Origin: Candidatus Wallbacteria bacterium
GTDB lineage: Bacteria > Muiribacteriota > JAQTZZ01
Direction of reading: 5' to 3'
Assembly: GCA_028687545.1 (NCBI GenBank)
Contig: JAQTZZ010000013.1
Span: 21,635 to 85,634 of the forward strand
DNA: 64,000 nt
The notes beneath the pieces are model-generated. The model was not told the origin of the DNA. It searched no databases and worked only from the letters and a program-made list of their open reading frames with translations. Below, piece after piece: positions 16,049 to 23,794 of the stretch; position 1 is the stretch's first letter, and each line of letters begins with the position of its first letter. The translations under genes were made by a program, and so were the position numbers.

Positions 16049-18469
16049 ATGGCTGACAAGAATAAAAAAAACCTTCAAGACAAGACGCTGATCGAGGATC
16101 GCACTATCCTGGAATCAGACCGTACACTGGCCGGAAAAACTGGCGATCCCGGGCACAAACTGTCCAGTTTCAGGGATTATTCAGTGCTGGAGCTGCTGCC
16201 TGCCGCGGGATCAGAAGCAGACATCTACAAAGCGGCAAAAAACGGTGAAGTCAGAATTCTGAAGCTATACAGATTCGGAAACAATCCCAATCTGGAAGCT
16301 TTGAAGAAGATCCACGAAATCAGCGGCAAATTTCCAGCTGATGTGGTCAGGATCTTCGAATCGGATTTCGACGAGGAATTGAAGCGTTACTATGAAATCA
16401 TCGAATATCTCCCGCTTGGATCACTGAGAGAACTTTTTGACATGCTGCGGGGTAACGACCGCCTTCTGATTGATGTGATCCGCTGCTTCAACAATGGACT
16501 CAGGCTGCTGCACTCCAATAATCTGCTGCACCTGGACCTGAAACCTTCCAACGTGATGCTGCGGACTCTGGACCCCTTGAAACTTGTTTTCACAGATTAC
16601 GGAGTTTCTTCCGTGATTGATGATGAAATCTCCAGAAAAATGACGGTCAACCTGAAAGGCACTCCCATTTACTGGTCCCCGGAAGCTTTCACTCAGATCG
16701 TAGGCCGCGAGTCAGACTTCTGGTCTCTGGGCATGATTGTGCTGGAAATCCTGCTCGGCAGGCATCCCCTGCAGGGGCAGGATATGCGGGTAATCATGTA
16801 TACTCTTGCCACCAAGGGGATCGATGTGGATCAGTCTCTCCCTGACAGATATCAGCTGCTTCTGAAAGGGCTTTTAACTCGAAATCCCAGAAAGCGCTGG
16901 GGCTATGATCAGGTAGCCCGCTGGCTGGCCGGGGATTCGGAAATCCCGGTCTTTTTCGATTTCTGCCAGGAAATCAAGGGCCTTCAAAAACCTTTCGGTT
17001 TCAGAGAAGCTGACTACCATTCCCTGGAGGAACTGCTGCATGCCTTTGTGCATGACGAAGACTCCTGGGAGACGGCTAAGATCATCATCGGACACGGATA
17101 TCTCGAAGACTGGCTGAAGCGGAACGGCGAGTTCGACAAATGCGTAATCATCGAAAAGCTGAGAAAACTTTCCAGGAATGACCTGGATTTCCTGCTTCTG
17201 AAACTGACCCTCACTTTTTTGCGTGGCACTGGATTTGTAGTTTTCGGTAAATTGATCAGTTTCCAGAGCGTTTATCAGATTACCACCAGGGCTTTAGAAG
17301 GCAAGTGCACTCCAGGCGAAACCAATGTGATCAAATCTGTGATTTCAGGAGCGCTGCTGACTTATTATACTGATTACCTGACTTCGATCCAGCGTGACCC
17401 TGAAGGGGACGAGTTCTGCCTGCTGCTGCGGGTGATGAAATTCAATGTTCCCAAGATGCTGTTTGAAGACAGCCTGAACAGTCTGCTGGAGATCTTTGAA
17501 TTCTGGTGGAAACCCCAGGAGTTCATATTTCCTGGAAACTGCGGAATCAAGGAAAAGATCGCCATGTTGAAAAACCACGGCGAACTTCTTCTGCGCAAGA
17601 CCGAGCTCGAGGCCCTGTCTGAGAAGTACTATCTGCCGCTCGAAATCATGGAAAACCTGGGGGCCAGTCAGCCGGATGTGGTGGTGGATTATTTACGAAT
17701 CCTGCAGAAGCTGCGCCAGGATGACTCGCTGATCGAAAAAGCTAAAATCAAGGAATCAGTGTTTTCTGTCAAGAAATATGTGGAAATCGGCAAGTTCCGG
17801 AAGAACAAGATCGACCTGTTTCTGCTGAGCAGGCTCCCGCTCCTCTCACAGCATTTATTCGCAGTCAGATTCAAGACTTACGAATTCAAGATGCTCAGGG
17901 AGTATCTCGAGATCCTGAAAGGCTGCGATCTGGAATGGACCAGAGCGGACAAGGAAGCCATCGACGACCTGGCCGAGAGCATGGAACCAAGGTCTTATCA
18001 GACCAGGAAGTATTTTTTCGCCTGCCTGAACGGACTGGTCTTCGGCTGGGTCTTCGCCATGTTCGGCATTCTCTACCTGGATTTTCTGGCAGGAATTAAA
18101 TACTATATTCCTAATCCCAGTTCCTCTTCCGGGATGCTGGTGCTGGGGTTGGGATTTCTGGTGGGGATTGTCCGCAGTTTTGAGGAACCGGAAGGGGAAA
18201 GGCTCAACGAATTTGTGAGATGGTTTCTGGCAAGTTCGCTGGTGCTGTTCGCTTTTTTCCTGTTGATGTGCAGGCTGATTCCATGGAGCGGACCCTATGG
18301 AGCAGCTGCAGTCGGGTTCCTGCTCGGCAGCTTTTTTTATTTTATTGTGAGCGAGTATTACACAGAGATCCGGGTCAGCAGGATTTACGACAAATACCTC
18401 TACCGGATACTTGCGGTCAGAAATCAAACAACAAGGGAAGTGAAAAATGAAATTGGAAAATCTGCCTAA
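16049..18469 (+). CDS. Membrane-anchored Ser/Thr protein kinase (paralogue C), first gene of an overlapping operon
   Basis: Third paralogue, 806 residues from the ATG at 16049 (a TTG at 15998 is possible but adds an unrelated N-terminus). Kinase motifs: K72, H161-L-D163-L-K...N, and GTPIYWSPEAF. The metal-binding motif is D183-Y-G instead of DFG. Before the kinase domain lies a repeated acidic threonine pattern (DKTLIEDRTILESDRTLAGKT in short), with Thr residues seven to eight apart, each followed by acidic residues. These look like FHA-recognised phosphorylation sites. Hydrophobic segments occupy the last about 150 residues. The gene overlaps the AAA+ ATPase by 23 bases, so it is translationally coupled to a chain that includes an FHA protein. 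Confidence 0.92.
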   Translation: MADKNKKNLQDKTLIEDRTILESDRTLAGKTGDPGHKLSSFRDYSVLELLPAAGSEADIYKAAKNGEVRILKLYRFGNNPNLEALKKIHEISGKFPADVVRIFESDFDEELKRYYEIIEYLPLGSLRELFDMLRGNDRLLIDVIRCFNNGLRLLHSNNLLHLDLKPSNVMLRTLDPLKLVFTDYGVSSVIDDEISRKMTVNLKGTPIYWSPEAFTQIVGRESDFWSLGMIVLEILLGRHPLQGQDMRVIMYTLATKGIDVDQSLPDRYQLLLKGLLTRNPRKRWGYDQVARWLAGDSEIPVFFDFCQEIKGLQKPFGFREADYHSLEELLHAFVHDEDSWETAKIIIGHGYLEDWLKRNGEFDKCVIIEKLRKLSRNDLDFLLLKLTLTFLRGTGFVVFGKLISFQSVYQITTRALEGKCTPGETNVIKSVISGALLTYYTDYLTSIQRDPEGDEFCLLLRVMKFNVPKMLFEDSLNSLLEIFEFWWKPQEFIFPGNCGIKEKIAMLKNHGELLLRKTELEALSEKYYLPLEIMENLGASQPDVVVDYLRILQKLRQDDSLIEKAKIKESVFSVKKYVEIGKFRKNKIDLFLLSRLPLLSQHLFAVRFKTYEFKMLREYLEILKGCDLEWTRADKEAIDDLAESMEPRSYQTRKYFFACLNGLVFGWVFAMFGILYLDFLAGIKYYIPNPSSSSGMLVLGLGFLVGIVRSFEEPEGERLNEFVRWFLASSLVLFAFFLLMCRLIPWSGPYGAAAVGFLLGSFFYFIVSEYYTEIRVSRIYDKYLYRILAVRNQTTREVKNEIGKSA

Positions 18470-20396
18470 ATGGGCTAGAGAGATTGTCAGATTCCTTTCG
18501 ATCAGACCCCAGTTCGCACTCTGGGGAAACATCTATGACATCTACCCTTTTGAAAAGGACGGACGGATCGTCACCTTTAAAATAACTGATTATCTGAGGG
18601 AAATTTTAAAAAGCGAGGGCTTTGACCTGATCCTGGAATATGAACCTCTTTATGGATTCTCAATGCTTGACGGAGATCCTGAAGTATTCAAAAAAATCAT
18701 GGAAGGCAAAGTAGAACAGAAAGTATCTGAACACAATCCGCGAACTGCTCAGGGCATCGGCATGGCAGCGACTGCTGTGATGGCTCCAGTACTTGCCGTG
18801 GGTGCTGCGGCGATCAAGGGCACTGACTGGCTGATCTCCAGGAATAAACCCCTGCTCTGCTCCCTGTCCAAAGGATATGACATCATTGAGAAACTTACCC
18901 ACAACGACCTGGCATATGTGGCTGTGATCCTTAAATATGTTTCAAGGCTTTCCGACATCTGCAGCCCTGTTGATCAAAGCGAGTTTTACTACCGGCTGTT
19001 CCGACTGCTGCACAATTCCAGCCCTAAGATGATCGGTGGCTCCCGCTATCCAAAATTCAATACCACGATCTTCGTGATGGACAAGGAAAACGACATCCCT
19101 GCCTGGTTCACGATCGGGAACCCTAAAATGAAAGTGATCTCGATCCCCAAGCCGGACAATCAACTCCGGAAGGCCATCGTGCAGAACGTGGCTAAGAATC
19201 TGGGCGGATTTGAAACGATCGAGGAAGTCAAACGAAAAGATTACCTCTCTTTGTTCGTGGATCAGACAAACGAGCTCTATGCCAGCGAAATAATTTCCAT
19301 CGTCAACCTTGCCAAAAAAGAGAACATCTCCTTTGCAGATATCGGGGACGCAATCAAGCGCTATAAGCTCGGCATCATAGAAAATCCCTGGTCAAAACTT
19401 GATCCTGTTAAGATCAATGACTCTGAATCCATTCTGATGAAAAGGGTCAAAGGTCAACCCAGGGCTCTGCGCAAGGCTGCTGACATCATCAAACGTTCGG
19501 TCTACAATCTTTCCGGTTCTCAGTACTCCAAATTCTCCCAGAAACCGAAAGGTGTGATGTTCCTCGCCGGACCCACAGGAGTAGGAAAGACGGAGCTTGC
19601 CAAATCTTTGGCTGAACTGATCTTCGGTTCTGAGACCAGTTATGTGCGTTTCGACATGAGCGAATTCTCCAGGGAGCACACTGACCAGAGAATGATCGGA
19701 GCACCTCCCGGTTATGTCGGTTACGAAGTCGGAGGAGAGCTGACCAATGCAGTCAAGCAGAATCCGTTTGCAGTCCTGCTGTTCGACGAAATCGAAAAGG
19801 CACACCCTAAGATCCTGGATATATTTCTCCAGCTTCTCGATGATGGCAGGCTCTCTTCCGGCCGGGGTGAAACTGTTTATTTCTCTGAATGTCTAATCAT
19901 TTTCACCTCTAATCTTGGAGTTTATGAAATCGGGCCTTCAGGCGAAAAAATCCAGCGGATCAAGCCTGAGATGGGTTATGAGCAGATCGAGCAGAATGTG
20001 CGCAACGCCATTGAGGATTATTTCAAGTTCACGATCCAGAGGCCTGAAATTTTGAACAGGATCGGCGAAAATGTGGTGATTTTCGATTATATCAGGAAAG
20101 AAGTGGCAGGACAGATCTTCGAAAAAATGCTTTCCAATGTGGTGGGAAAGCTTACTGAAACCTTCAGGATCGATATCAGAATGGAGCCTGAATTCAAGGA
20201 GAAATTGAGAAGCGTCTGCTGTGAAAATCTGGCCATGGGCGGGCGCGGCATAGGCAACAAAGTGGAGGAGATCCTGGTGAATCCGATTTCACGTTCATTG
20301 TTCCAGCTTTCAGCCAAAGAAGGGGAGATTTACACACTGACGGATATTGAAAAGGAAAACGGCTCATGGCAGCTGAAAATGAAAAAAGTGGCCTGA
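18447..20396 (+). CDS. ClpB/ClpA-like AAA+ ATPase with degenerate first AAA domain
   Basis: A 649-residue AAA+ protein. The C-terminal half is a canonical Clp/HSP100 D2-type domain: Walker A GPTGVGKT (375-382), pore loop GYVGYE (422-427), Walker B LLFDE (444-448), sensor 1 TSNLG with N489, an arginine-rich RPEILNRI segment, and sensor 2 GGRGIGN. The N-terminal half (to about 290) looks like a first AAA module with lid (SIPKPDNQLRKAIVQN) but has no Walker A, so it is probably non-hydrolytic. A hydrophobic Ala/Gly stretch at about 105-125 could be a membrane hairpin or core helix. No Clp N-domain, middle coiled coil or ClpP-binding IGF loop was seen. It probably remodels a protein partner of the kinase/radical SAM/FHA module. 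The start has a good ribosome binding site (AAGGGAAG). Confidence 0.88.
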   Translation: MKLENLPKWAREIVRFLSIRPQFALWGNIYDIYPFEKDGRIVTFKITDYLREILKSEGFDLILEYEPLYGFSMLDGDPEVFKKIMEGKVEQKVSEHNPRTAQGIGMAATAVMAPVLAVGAAAIKGTDWLISRNKPLLCSLSKGYDIIEKLTHNDLAYVAVILKYVSRLSDICSPVDQSEFYYRLFRLLHNSSPKMIGGSRYPKFNTTIFVMDKENDIPAWFTIGNPKMKVISIPKPDNQLRKAIVQNVAKNLGGFETIEEVKRKDYLSLFVDQTNELYASEIISIVNLAKKENISFADIGDAIKRYKLGIIENPWSKLDPVKINDSESILMKRVKGQPRALRKAADIIKRSVYNLSGSQYSKFSQKPKGVMFLAGPTGVGKTELAKSLAELIFGSETSYVRFDMSEFSREHTDQRMIGAPPGYVGYEVGGELTNAVKQNPFAVLLFDEIEKAHPKILDIFLQLLDDGRLSSGRGETVYFSECLIIFTSNLGVYEIGPSGEKIQRIKPEMGYEQIEQNVRNAIEDYFKFTIQRPEILNRIGENVVIFDYIRKEVAGQIFEKMLSNVVGKLTETFRIDIRMEPEFKEKLRSVCCENLAMGGRGIGNKVEEILVNPISRSLFQLSAKEGEIYTLTDIEKENGSWQLKMKKVA

Positions 20397-20986
20397 TCAA
20401 TCTGATCCATTTCCCTGTGCTGACCCTTGGAATCGGGAAACGCATCGGGATCTGGTTTCAGGGCTGCTCAATCCACTGCCCTGACTGCATCGCGCGGCAC
20501 ACCTGGGATTTTTCCGAGGAGTACCGGATTGAGATATCTGAAGTGATTGTGTCTGTCAGGAAATACGCTGCCGATTCTCCAGAAGGGATCACGATTTCCG
20601 GAGGCGAACCTTTTGATCAGCCTGAAGCTCTGCATGGACTGCTTGAAGGTTGCAGAAATGAAGGATTTGAAGATATCATGGTTTATTCAGGATATGAATT
20701 TTCGCGGTTGCAAAAACTTTATAAAAAGACTGTTTCTCTGATCACGACTCTGATTGACGGCAGATTCGTGTCAGGAGACGCTACCAGGAGTGTCTGGAAA
20801 GGGTCTGAAAACCAGAAAATGCATATTATTACCCGGAAAAAGGGACTGCGTGAGAGATATCTGGCCTTCCGTGAAAGTGAAACAGGGAAGAGATCTTTGC
20901 AGATTGTGGAAAACAGTGGAAAAATATTTGTGGTCGGGATTCCTGACCAGAAAGACGCTGAGGTGATCAAACATGGGCTTGTTTAA
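20366..20986 (+). CDS. NrdG-like 4Fe-4S radical SAM protein
   Basis: A 206-residue minimal radical SAM protein resembling anaerobic ribonucleotide reductase activase. The cluster motif is C34-x3-C38-x2-C41 in QGCSIHCPDC, and the SAM-binding GGEPF is at 79-83. No nrdD or glycyl-radical enzyme is nearby, and its start overlaps the AAA+ gene by 31 bases, so it is more likely a dedicated partner of the AAA+ ATPase than a true NrdG. Its stop (20984-20986) overlaps the ancestral start of the FHA gene (ATG at 20973) by 14 bases. Today that start opens only a truncated 13-codon copy, because a foreign block follows. Confidence 0.85.
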   Translation: MAAENEKSGLINLIHFPVLTLGIGKRIGIWFQGCSIHCPDCIARHTWDFSEEYRIEISEVIVSVRKYAADSPEGITISGGEPFDQPEALHGLLEGCRNEGFEDIMVYSGYEFSRLQKLYKKTVSLITTLIDGRFVSGDATRSVWKGSENQKMHIITRKKGLRERYLAFRESETGKRSLQIVENSGKIFVVGIPDQKDAEVIKHGLV

Positions 20987-21004
20987 AATCTGTCCCTGCT
21001 GCGG
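20939..21004 (+). repeat. 66-bp direct repeat, left copy
   Basis: Positions 20939-21004 are identical to 23729-23794, offset 2790 bases. The sequence covers the end of the NrdG-like gene and the first 32 bases of the FHA gene. Homology stops sharply on both sides. The pair bounds the inserted block at 21005-23728. Confidence 0.95.
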
Positions 21005-21014
21005 ACACAATTAG
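20973..21014 (+). pseudogene. Severed 5' end of the FHA gene
   Basis: The ATG and first ten codons (through CPCC) are identical to the start of the intact FHA gene at 23763. After the repeat ends at 21004 the sequence diverges and a TAG follows at 21012-21014. It marks where the FHA gene originally began, overlapping the NrdG-like gene. Confidence 0.85.
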
Positions 21015-21015
21015 G

Positions 21016-21099
21016 TTGGGCGCAATCCTTTCGGCTACGCTGAAAAAGGAAGATACCAAGGATTTCAAGCTGATAGGGAATTCATTCCAGATTGTTTAG
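21016..21099 (+). pseudogene. C-terminal gene fragment at the left border of the insertion
   Basis: The frame reads LGAILSATLKKEDTKDFKLI and ends NSFQIV before TAG at 21097-21099. It is open back to the repeat border and lacks a start. It looks like the last about 30 codons of a protein gene cut by the insertion boundary. Family unrecognised. Confidence 0.35.
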
Positions 21100-21227
21100 A
21101 AGTTCGTGGGAACAGGTGGCCATGGCAGGGTAGTAACAGTGTTAGACATACACTTAGCATTCAAACTGAGCAAAGTGTAGGCCTGACACTCTGATCTGAT
21201 CCAGCGGAAGCTGGAATCAAGGGAAGT

Positions 21228-21279
21228 TCGGGGTCATGTCGTTCCCAATTTCTCACCCTAACTACGACTTGACCTCGTC
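21228..21279 (+). repeat. Hairpin element, copy 1
   Basis: GTCATGTCGT (21233-21242) pairs with ACGACTTGAC (21264-21273), with one T-T mismatch. CGGG/CTCG extends the stem outward with one G-T wobble. The loop is CCCAATTTCTCACCC-like. About 85 percent of bases match copy 2 by eye. Confidence 0.65.
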
Positions 21280-21465
21280 GGTAGGAGCTTTCGATTCTTA
21301 AGTTACCCAATATCCAGGTTGCTGCAGTTGCACTGGAAGCGGTAAGAGCACAATTCCGAACAATTTATTATCATGTACTGATAATGTAGTGTTAACGAGT
21401 AGTATACGCTTAGTCAACGGTTCGTCAACGCTAAATTAACATTATATGATATAATATATACAAGA

Positions 21466-21517
21466 TCGGGGTCATGTTGTGCCCAATTTCTTACCCAAAC
21501 CACAACTTGACCTCGTC
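21466..21517 (+). repeat. Hairpin element, copy 2
   Basis: GTCATGTTGTG (21471-21481) pairs with CACAACTTGAC (21501-21511), again extended by CGGG/CTCG. Relative to copy 1, a C-G pair has become T-A on both arms, and a mismatched T/T has become G/C. The structure is kept while the sequence changes. Confidence 0.65.
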
Positions 21518-21553
21518 CAAATGCGATCAAAAACCATGTAGGGGGAATCCTGG

Positions 21554-21664
21554 ATGGCAATCGTAAAATGGAATCCAGCAATCGAATCGATCAAGGGGAA
21601 AGTCAAAGGTTTTGTCTACACCAAAAACGGGATCGTCAAAGCTGACTTGCTTAATCAACGATGA
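21554..21664 (+). pseudogene. N-terminal gene fragment (MAIVKWNP type)
   Basis: ATG at 21554 after GTAGGGGGAAT encodes MAIVKWNPAIESIKGKVKGF and continues to about residue 33 before switching into unrelated sequence and a stop at 21662-21664. The opening resembles small bacterial proteins that start M-x-K-V-K-W-N-P-x-I-x-S-I. The frame of the next gene takes over at about 21650, as if two genes had been fused by deletion. Confidence 0.4.
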
Positions 21665-22262
21665 TAATTATCCAGTTGACAAAGCCCAAGAATGGCATCA
21701 ATCTGAAGAAGACACTCCTCACTTTCAGTCTATGATGAAAAAAGTGCTTAAATATGAAAGATTTTCATCCTTGGATAGAGAACTCCAATGGAAAGAATAC
21801 ATACGTTTAACTTACGGGGCTATCTGCGATATTGTCCATACGAAAGGACAAGAGGCAGCGCAAACTTATTTTCATTCTGTTATCAGTTCATCATTCGATG
21901 GAATCAATGTGATGAGTTTTGAGGAAAAAAGTTGTGCTGAGGCGTTAGATAGATTTCTCGAAGTTGTTGGACACATAGCTATCATGTTGTGCGCCAGCAA
22001 TCCGATTATCACTGTCGGATTAGACCTTGAATCCAAATTCGGCCTTAATGGCCCTGTTTCGGGTTTTTTCAACCCTGATCAAGCTGCGCGTTTGTTTGAG
22101 TTGTTGCCAACCTCTTATAGAGAATTTTTCAAGAGGCTGCAAGAGAATGACGCTGAAGTGAAAGCGTGTCTTGATGGATTTAACAATCTGCCGGATATTA
22201 CGGAAGAAGAGATAGAAAAACAGATGGGAAATGATTGTTTTAACATTGTAAAAATGGAATAG
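21612..22262 (+). CDS. Hypothetical protein, probably 5'-truncated
   Basis: Not recognised. The open frame from a TTG at 21612 gives 216 residues, but the first about 13 overlap the preceding fragment in another frame, so the native start is probably lost; ATG at 21734 is the first plausible internal start. The protein is soluble, mixed alpha, with no signal peptide. It contains several acidic stretches (PDITEEEIEKQM) and no catalytic motif I can name. It precedes the YhcG nuclease by 68 bases, so it may once have been part of that accessory operon. Confidence 0.45.
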   Translation: MSTPKTGSSKLTCLINDDNYPVDKAQEWHQSEEDTPHFQSMMKKVLKYERFSSLDRELQWKEYIRLTYGAICDIVHTKGQEAAQTYFHSVISSSFDGINVMSFEEKSCAEALDRFLEVVGHIAIMLCASNPIITVGLDLESKFGLNGPVSGFFNPDQAARLFELLPTSYREFFKRLQENDAEVKACLDGFNNLPDITEEEIEKQMGNDCFNIVKME

Positions 22263-22330
22263 CTGGTTAGAATCCAGGGAGGGCGGGGAAACGGGTAAGA
22301 CTATCAAAGAAAATTTGAAGGGTATTGGAT

Positions 22331-23386
22331 ATGAGTTCTAAAACAACTTCCTACAGCGAGCTGTTTTCGCAGATCAGAAAACTGATTCTTTCTGCTCGTA
22401 AAGCAGTAAGCCGTAATGTAGATACGATCCAGGTTCTGACTTGTTTTGAAATTGGCCGTAGGATTGTGGAACATGAGCAGCAGGGGCTTAAACGTGCAGA
22501 ATACGGCAAACAAATACTCAAGGATCTCTCTAAACGCTTGACTGATGAGTTCGGCAAAGGTTTTTCTGAGGATAACCTTACTAATATGCGTAAATTTTAT
22601 CTTGCCTATCGTGAACAAAAACAGATTTCCGAGACACCGTCTAGGAAATTGGCAACGCTAAAAGATACGCCGGAAACACATGCACAGCTCACTCTCAGCT
22701 GGTCCCATTATGTTTTCTTGATTGGTGTTAAAGATGAAAATGCCCGCAGATTTTATGAAATAGAAACCGCGCAGCAGGACTGGTCATTGCGTGAACTCAA
22801 ACGACAGTTTGATTCCGGCTTGTATGAACGACTGGCGCTCAGTCGTGATAAGGCAGCAATCATGAAGCTGGCACAGGAAGGGCAAACCGTTTCCAATCCC
22901 AAAGATTTACTTAAAGAACCTTACGTTTTAGAGTTTCTTGGACTTGACGAGAAATCAAAATATTCTGAAACCGATCTGGAATCGGCAATTATTGATAAGC
23001 TGGAACATTTTCTGCTAGAACTTGGAAAAGGGTTTCTTTTTGAGGCACGGCAAAAACGATTTACCTTTGATGAAGACCATTTTTTTGTTGATCTGGTTTT
23101 TTACAACCGGCTATTGCACTGCTATGTATTGATTGATCTCAAAATCGGCAAGCTAACCCATCAGAATATTGGACAGATGCAGATGTATGTCAATTATTTC
23201 GACAGGTTTGTAAAATCAGAAGATGAAAATCCTACTGTGGGAATTATTCTCTGCAAAAAAAAGCACGATGCTCTGGTGGAAATCACCTTACCCGTAAATG
23301 CCAATATTTTTGCCTCTGAGTATCAGCTTTATCTGCCGACCAAAGAAGAATTAAAGCAGAAACTGATGGATTGGGCGGAAGAATGA
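22331..23386 (+). CDS. YhcG/DUF1016-family PD-(D/E)XK nuclease
   Basis: A 351-residue protein of the DUF1016 (YhcG) family: an N-terminal helical DNA-binding-like region (VLTCFEIGRRIVEHEQQG, GFSEDNLTNMRKFY, LSWSHYVFLI) and a C-terminal nuclease fold. The catalytic core is FDEDHFFVDLVFYNRLL followed by LIDLKIGKL, where D-L-K stands for the usual E-x-K, then GQMQMYVNYFD. Such genes occur as accessory genes in defence islands and restriction loci; a direct role is not well defined. ATG at 22331 sits 8 bases after GAAGGG; a TTG two codons upstream is less likely. It is the only apparently intact gene in the inserted block, next to a truncated GmrSD-type gene. Confidence 0.88.
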   Translation: MSSKTTSYSELFSQIRKLILSARKAVSRNVDTIQVLTCFEIGRRIVEHEQQGLKRAEYGKQILKDLSKRLTDEFGKGFSEDNLTNMRKFYLAYREQKQISETPSRKLATLKDTPETHAQLTLSWSHYVFLIGVKDENARRFYEIETAQQDWSLRELKRQFDSGLYERLALSRDKAAIMKLAQEGQTVSNPKDLLKEPYVLEFLGLDEKSKYSETDLESAIIDKLEHFLLELGKGFLFEARQKRFTFDEDHFFVDLVFYNRLLHCYVLIDLKIGKLTHQNIGQMQMYVNYFDRFVKSEDENPTVGIILCKKKHDALVEITLPVNANIFASEYQLYLPTKEELKQKLMDWAEE

Positions 23387-23431
23387 AATTGACAGGACGG
23401 ATAATGCAAATCCAATTTAAGGGAGTGAAAA

Positions 23432-23620
23432 ATGGAATCATTTGATTCTACAAAAAAGAGCCTATATGAAATCCTCAAAGATGTTAAACTCGGTAAAATT
23501 CAGCTTCCTGACTTTCAGAGAGGTTGGGTTTGGGATGACAACCGAATCAAAGGAATTTTAGCAAGCATTGCAAAATCATTTCCCATTAATCTTTCCTACG
23601 AAAAATTGACACTCTCTTAA
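23432..23620 (+). pseudogene. N-terminal fragment of a DUF262/GmrSD-type gene
   Basis: ATG with a good ribosome binding site (AAGGGAG) encodes about 55 residues that match the start of DUF262 proteins: IQLPDFQRGWVWDDNRIKG and SIAKSFPI. It then runs into unrelated codons and a stop. Intact members are several hundred residues long (ParB-like nucleotide-using domain plus nuclease). DUF262 proteins include the GmrSD type IV restriction enzymes, so this is the remnant of a possible defence gene. Confidence 0.65.
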
Positions 23621-23645
23621 TGTTAACTAGAAATCGGAGGGCAAG

Positions 23646-23756
23646 ATGGAAAATGTAAAAGGAGAATTTCAAGAAAATGTTCAGGGCAAAGTGGAAGTGG
23701 AGATAGGAGACGCTCCTTATCCTATGGCATTCCTGACCAGAAAGACGCTGAGGTGA
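23646..23756 (+). pseudogene. N-terminal gene fragment entering the right direct repeat
   Basis: ATG at 23646, 5 bases after GGAGGG, starts MENVKGEFQENVQGKVEVEI. After about 27 codons it enters the right 66-bp repeat in a frame foreign to both flanking genes, stopping at 23754-23756. It is probably the first codons of a gene whose remainder was lost. Family unknown. Confidence 0.4.
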
Positions 23757-23794
23757 TCAAACATGGGCTTGTTTAAAATCTGTCCCTGCTGCGG
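23729..23794 (+). repeat. 66-bp direct repeat, right copy
   Basis: Identical to 20939-21004. It contains the last codons of the NrdG-like gene (without the rest of that gene) and the real start of the FHA gene at 23763. Confidence 0.95.

Larger units (their letters stand above)
21100..21553. other. Non-coding stretch with two related hairpins
   Basis: No convincing gene. It contains two copies of a 52-base hairpin element (21228-21279, 21466-21517). Between them lies an AT-rich segment with TATAAT at 21450-21455 but no good -35 partner. Confidence 0.5.
21005..23728. mobile_element. Inserted accessory block between 66-bp direct repeats
   Basis: This 2724-base segment interrupts the NrdG-like/FHA gene junction and is flanked by an exact 66-bp duplication. 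It contains one intact-looking gene (YhcG nuclease), one gene of unknown completeness, and pieces of at least four others. It is more AT-rich than its surroundings. There is no integrase, transposase or recognisable terminal inverted repeat, so the mechanism is unknown. A metagenome assembly join must be considered, since the exact repeat could be a read overlap. Confidence 0.6.

Noticed and set aside
18447-20396. ClpV of a type VI secretion system or ClpB chaperone
   Set aside because: No Clp N-domain, no middle coiled coil, no Tss genes, and the first AAA domain lacks Walker A.
20366-20986. True NrdG anaerobic ribonucleotide reductase activase
   Set aside because: No nrdD or other glycyl-radical enzyme nearby; embedded in the kinase/AAA+/FHA chain.
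21005-23728. Integron cassette or prophage
   Set aside because: No integrase, no phage genes, no attC-like ends.
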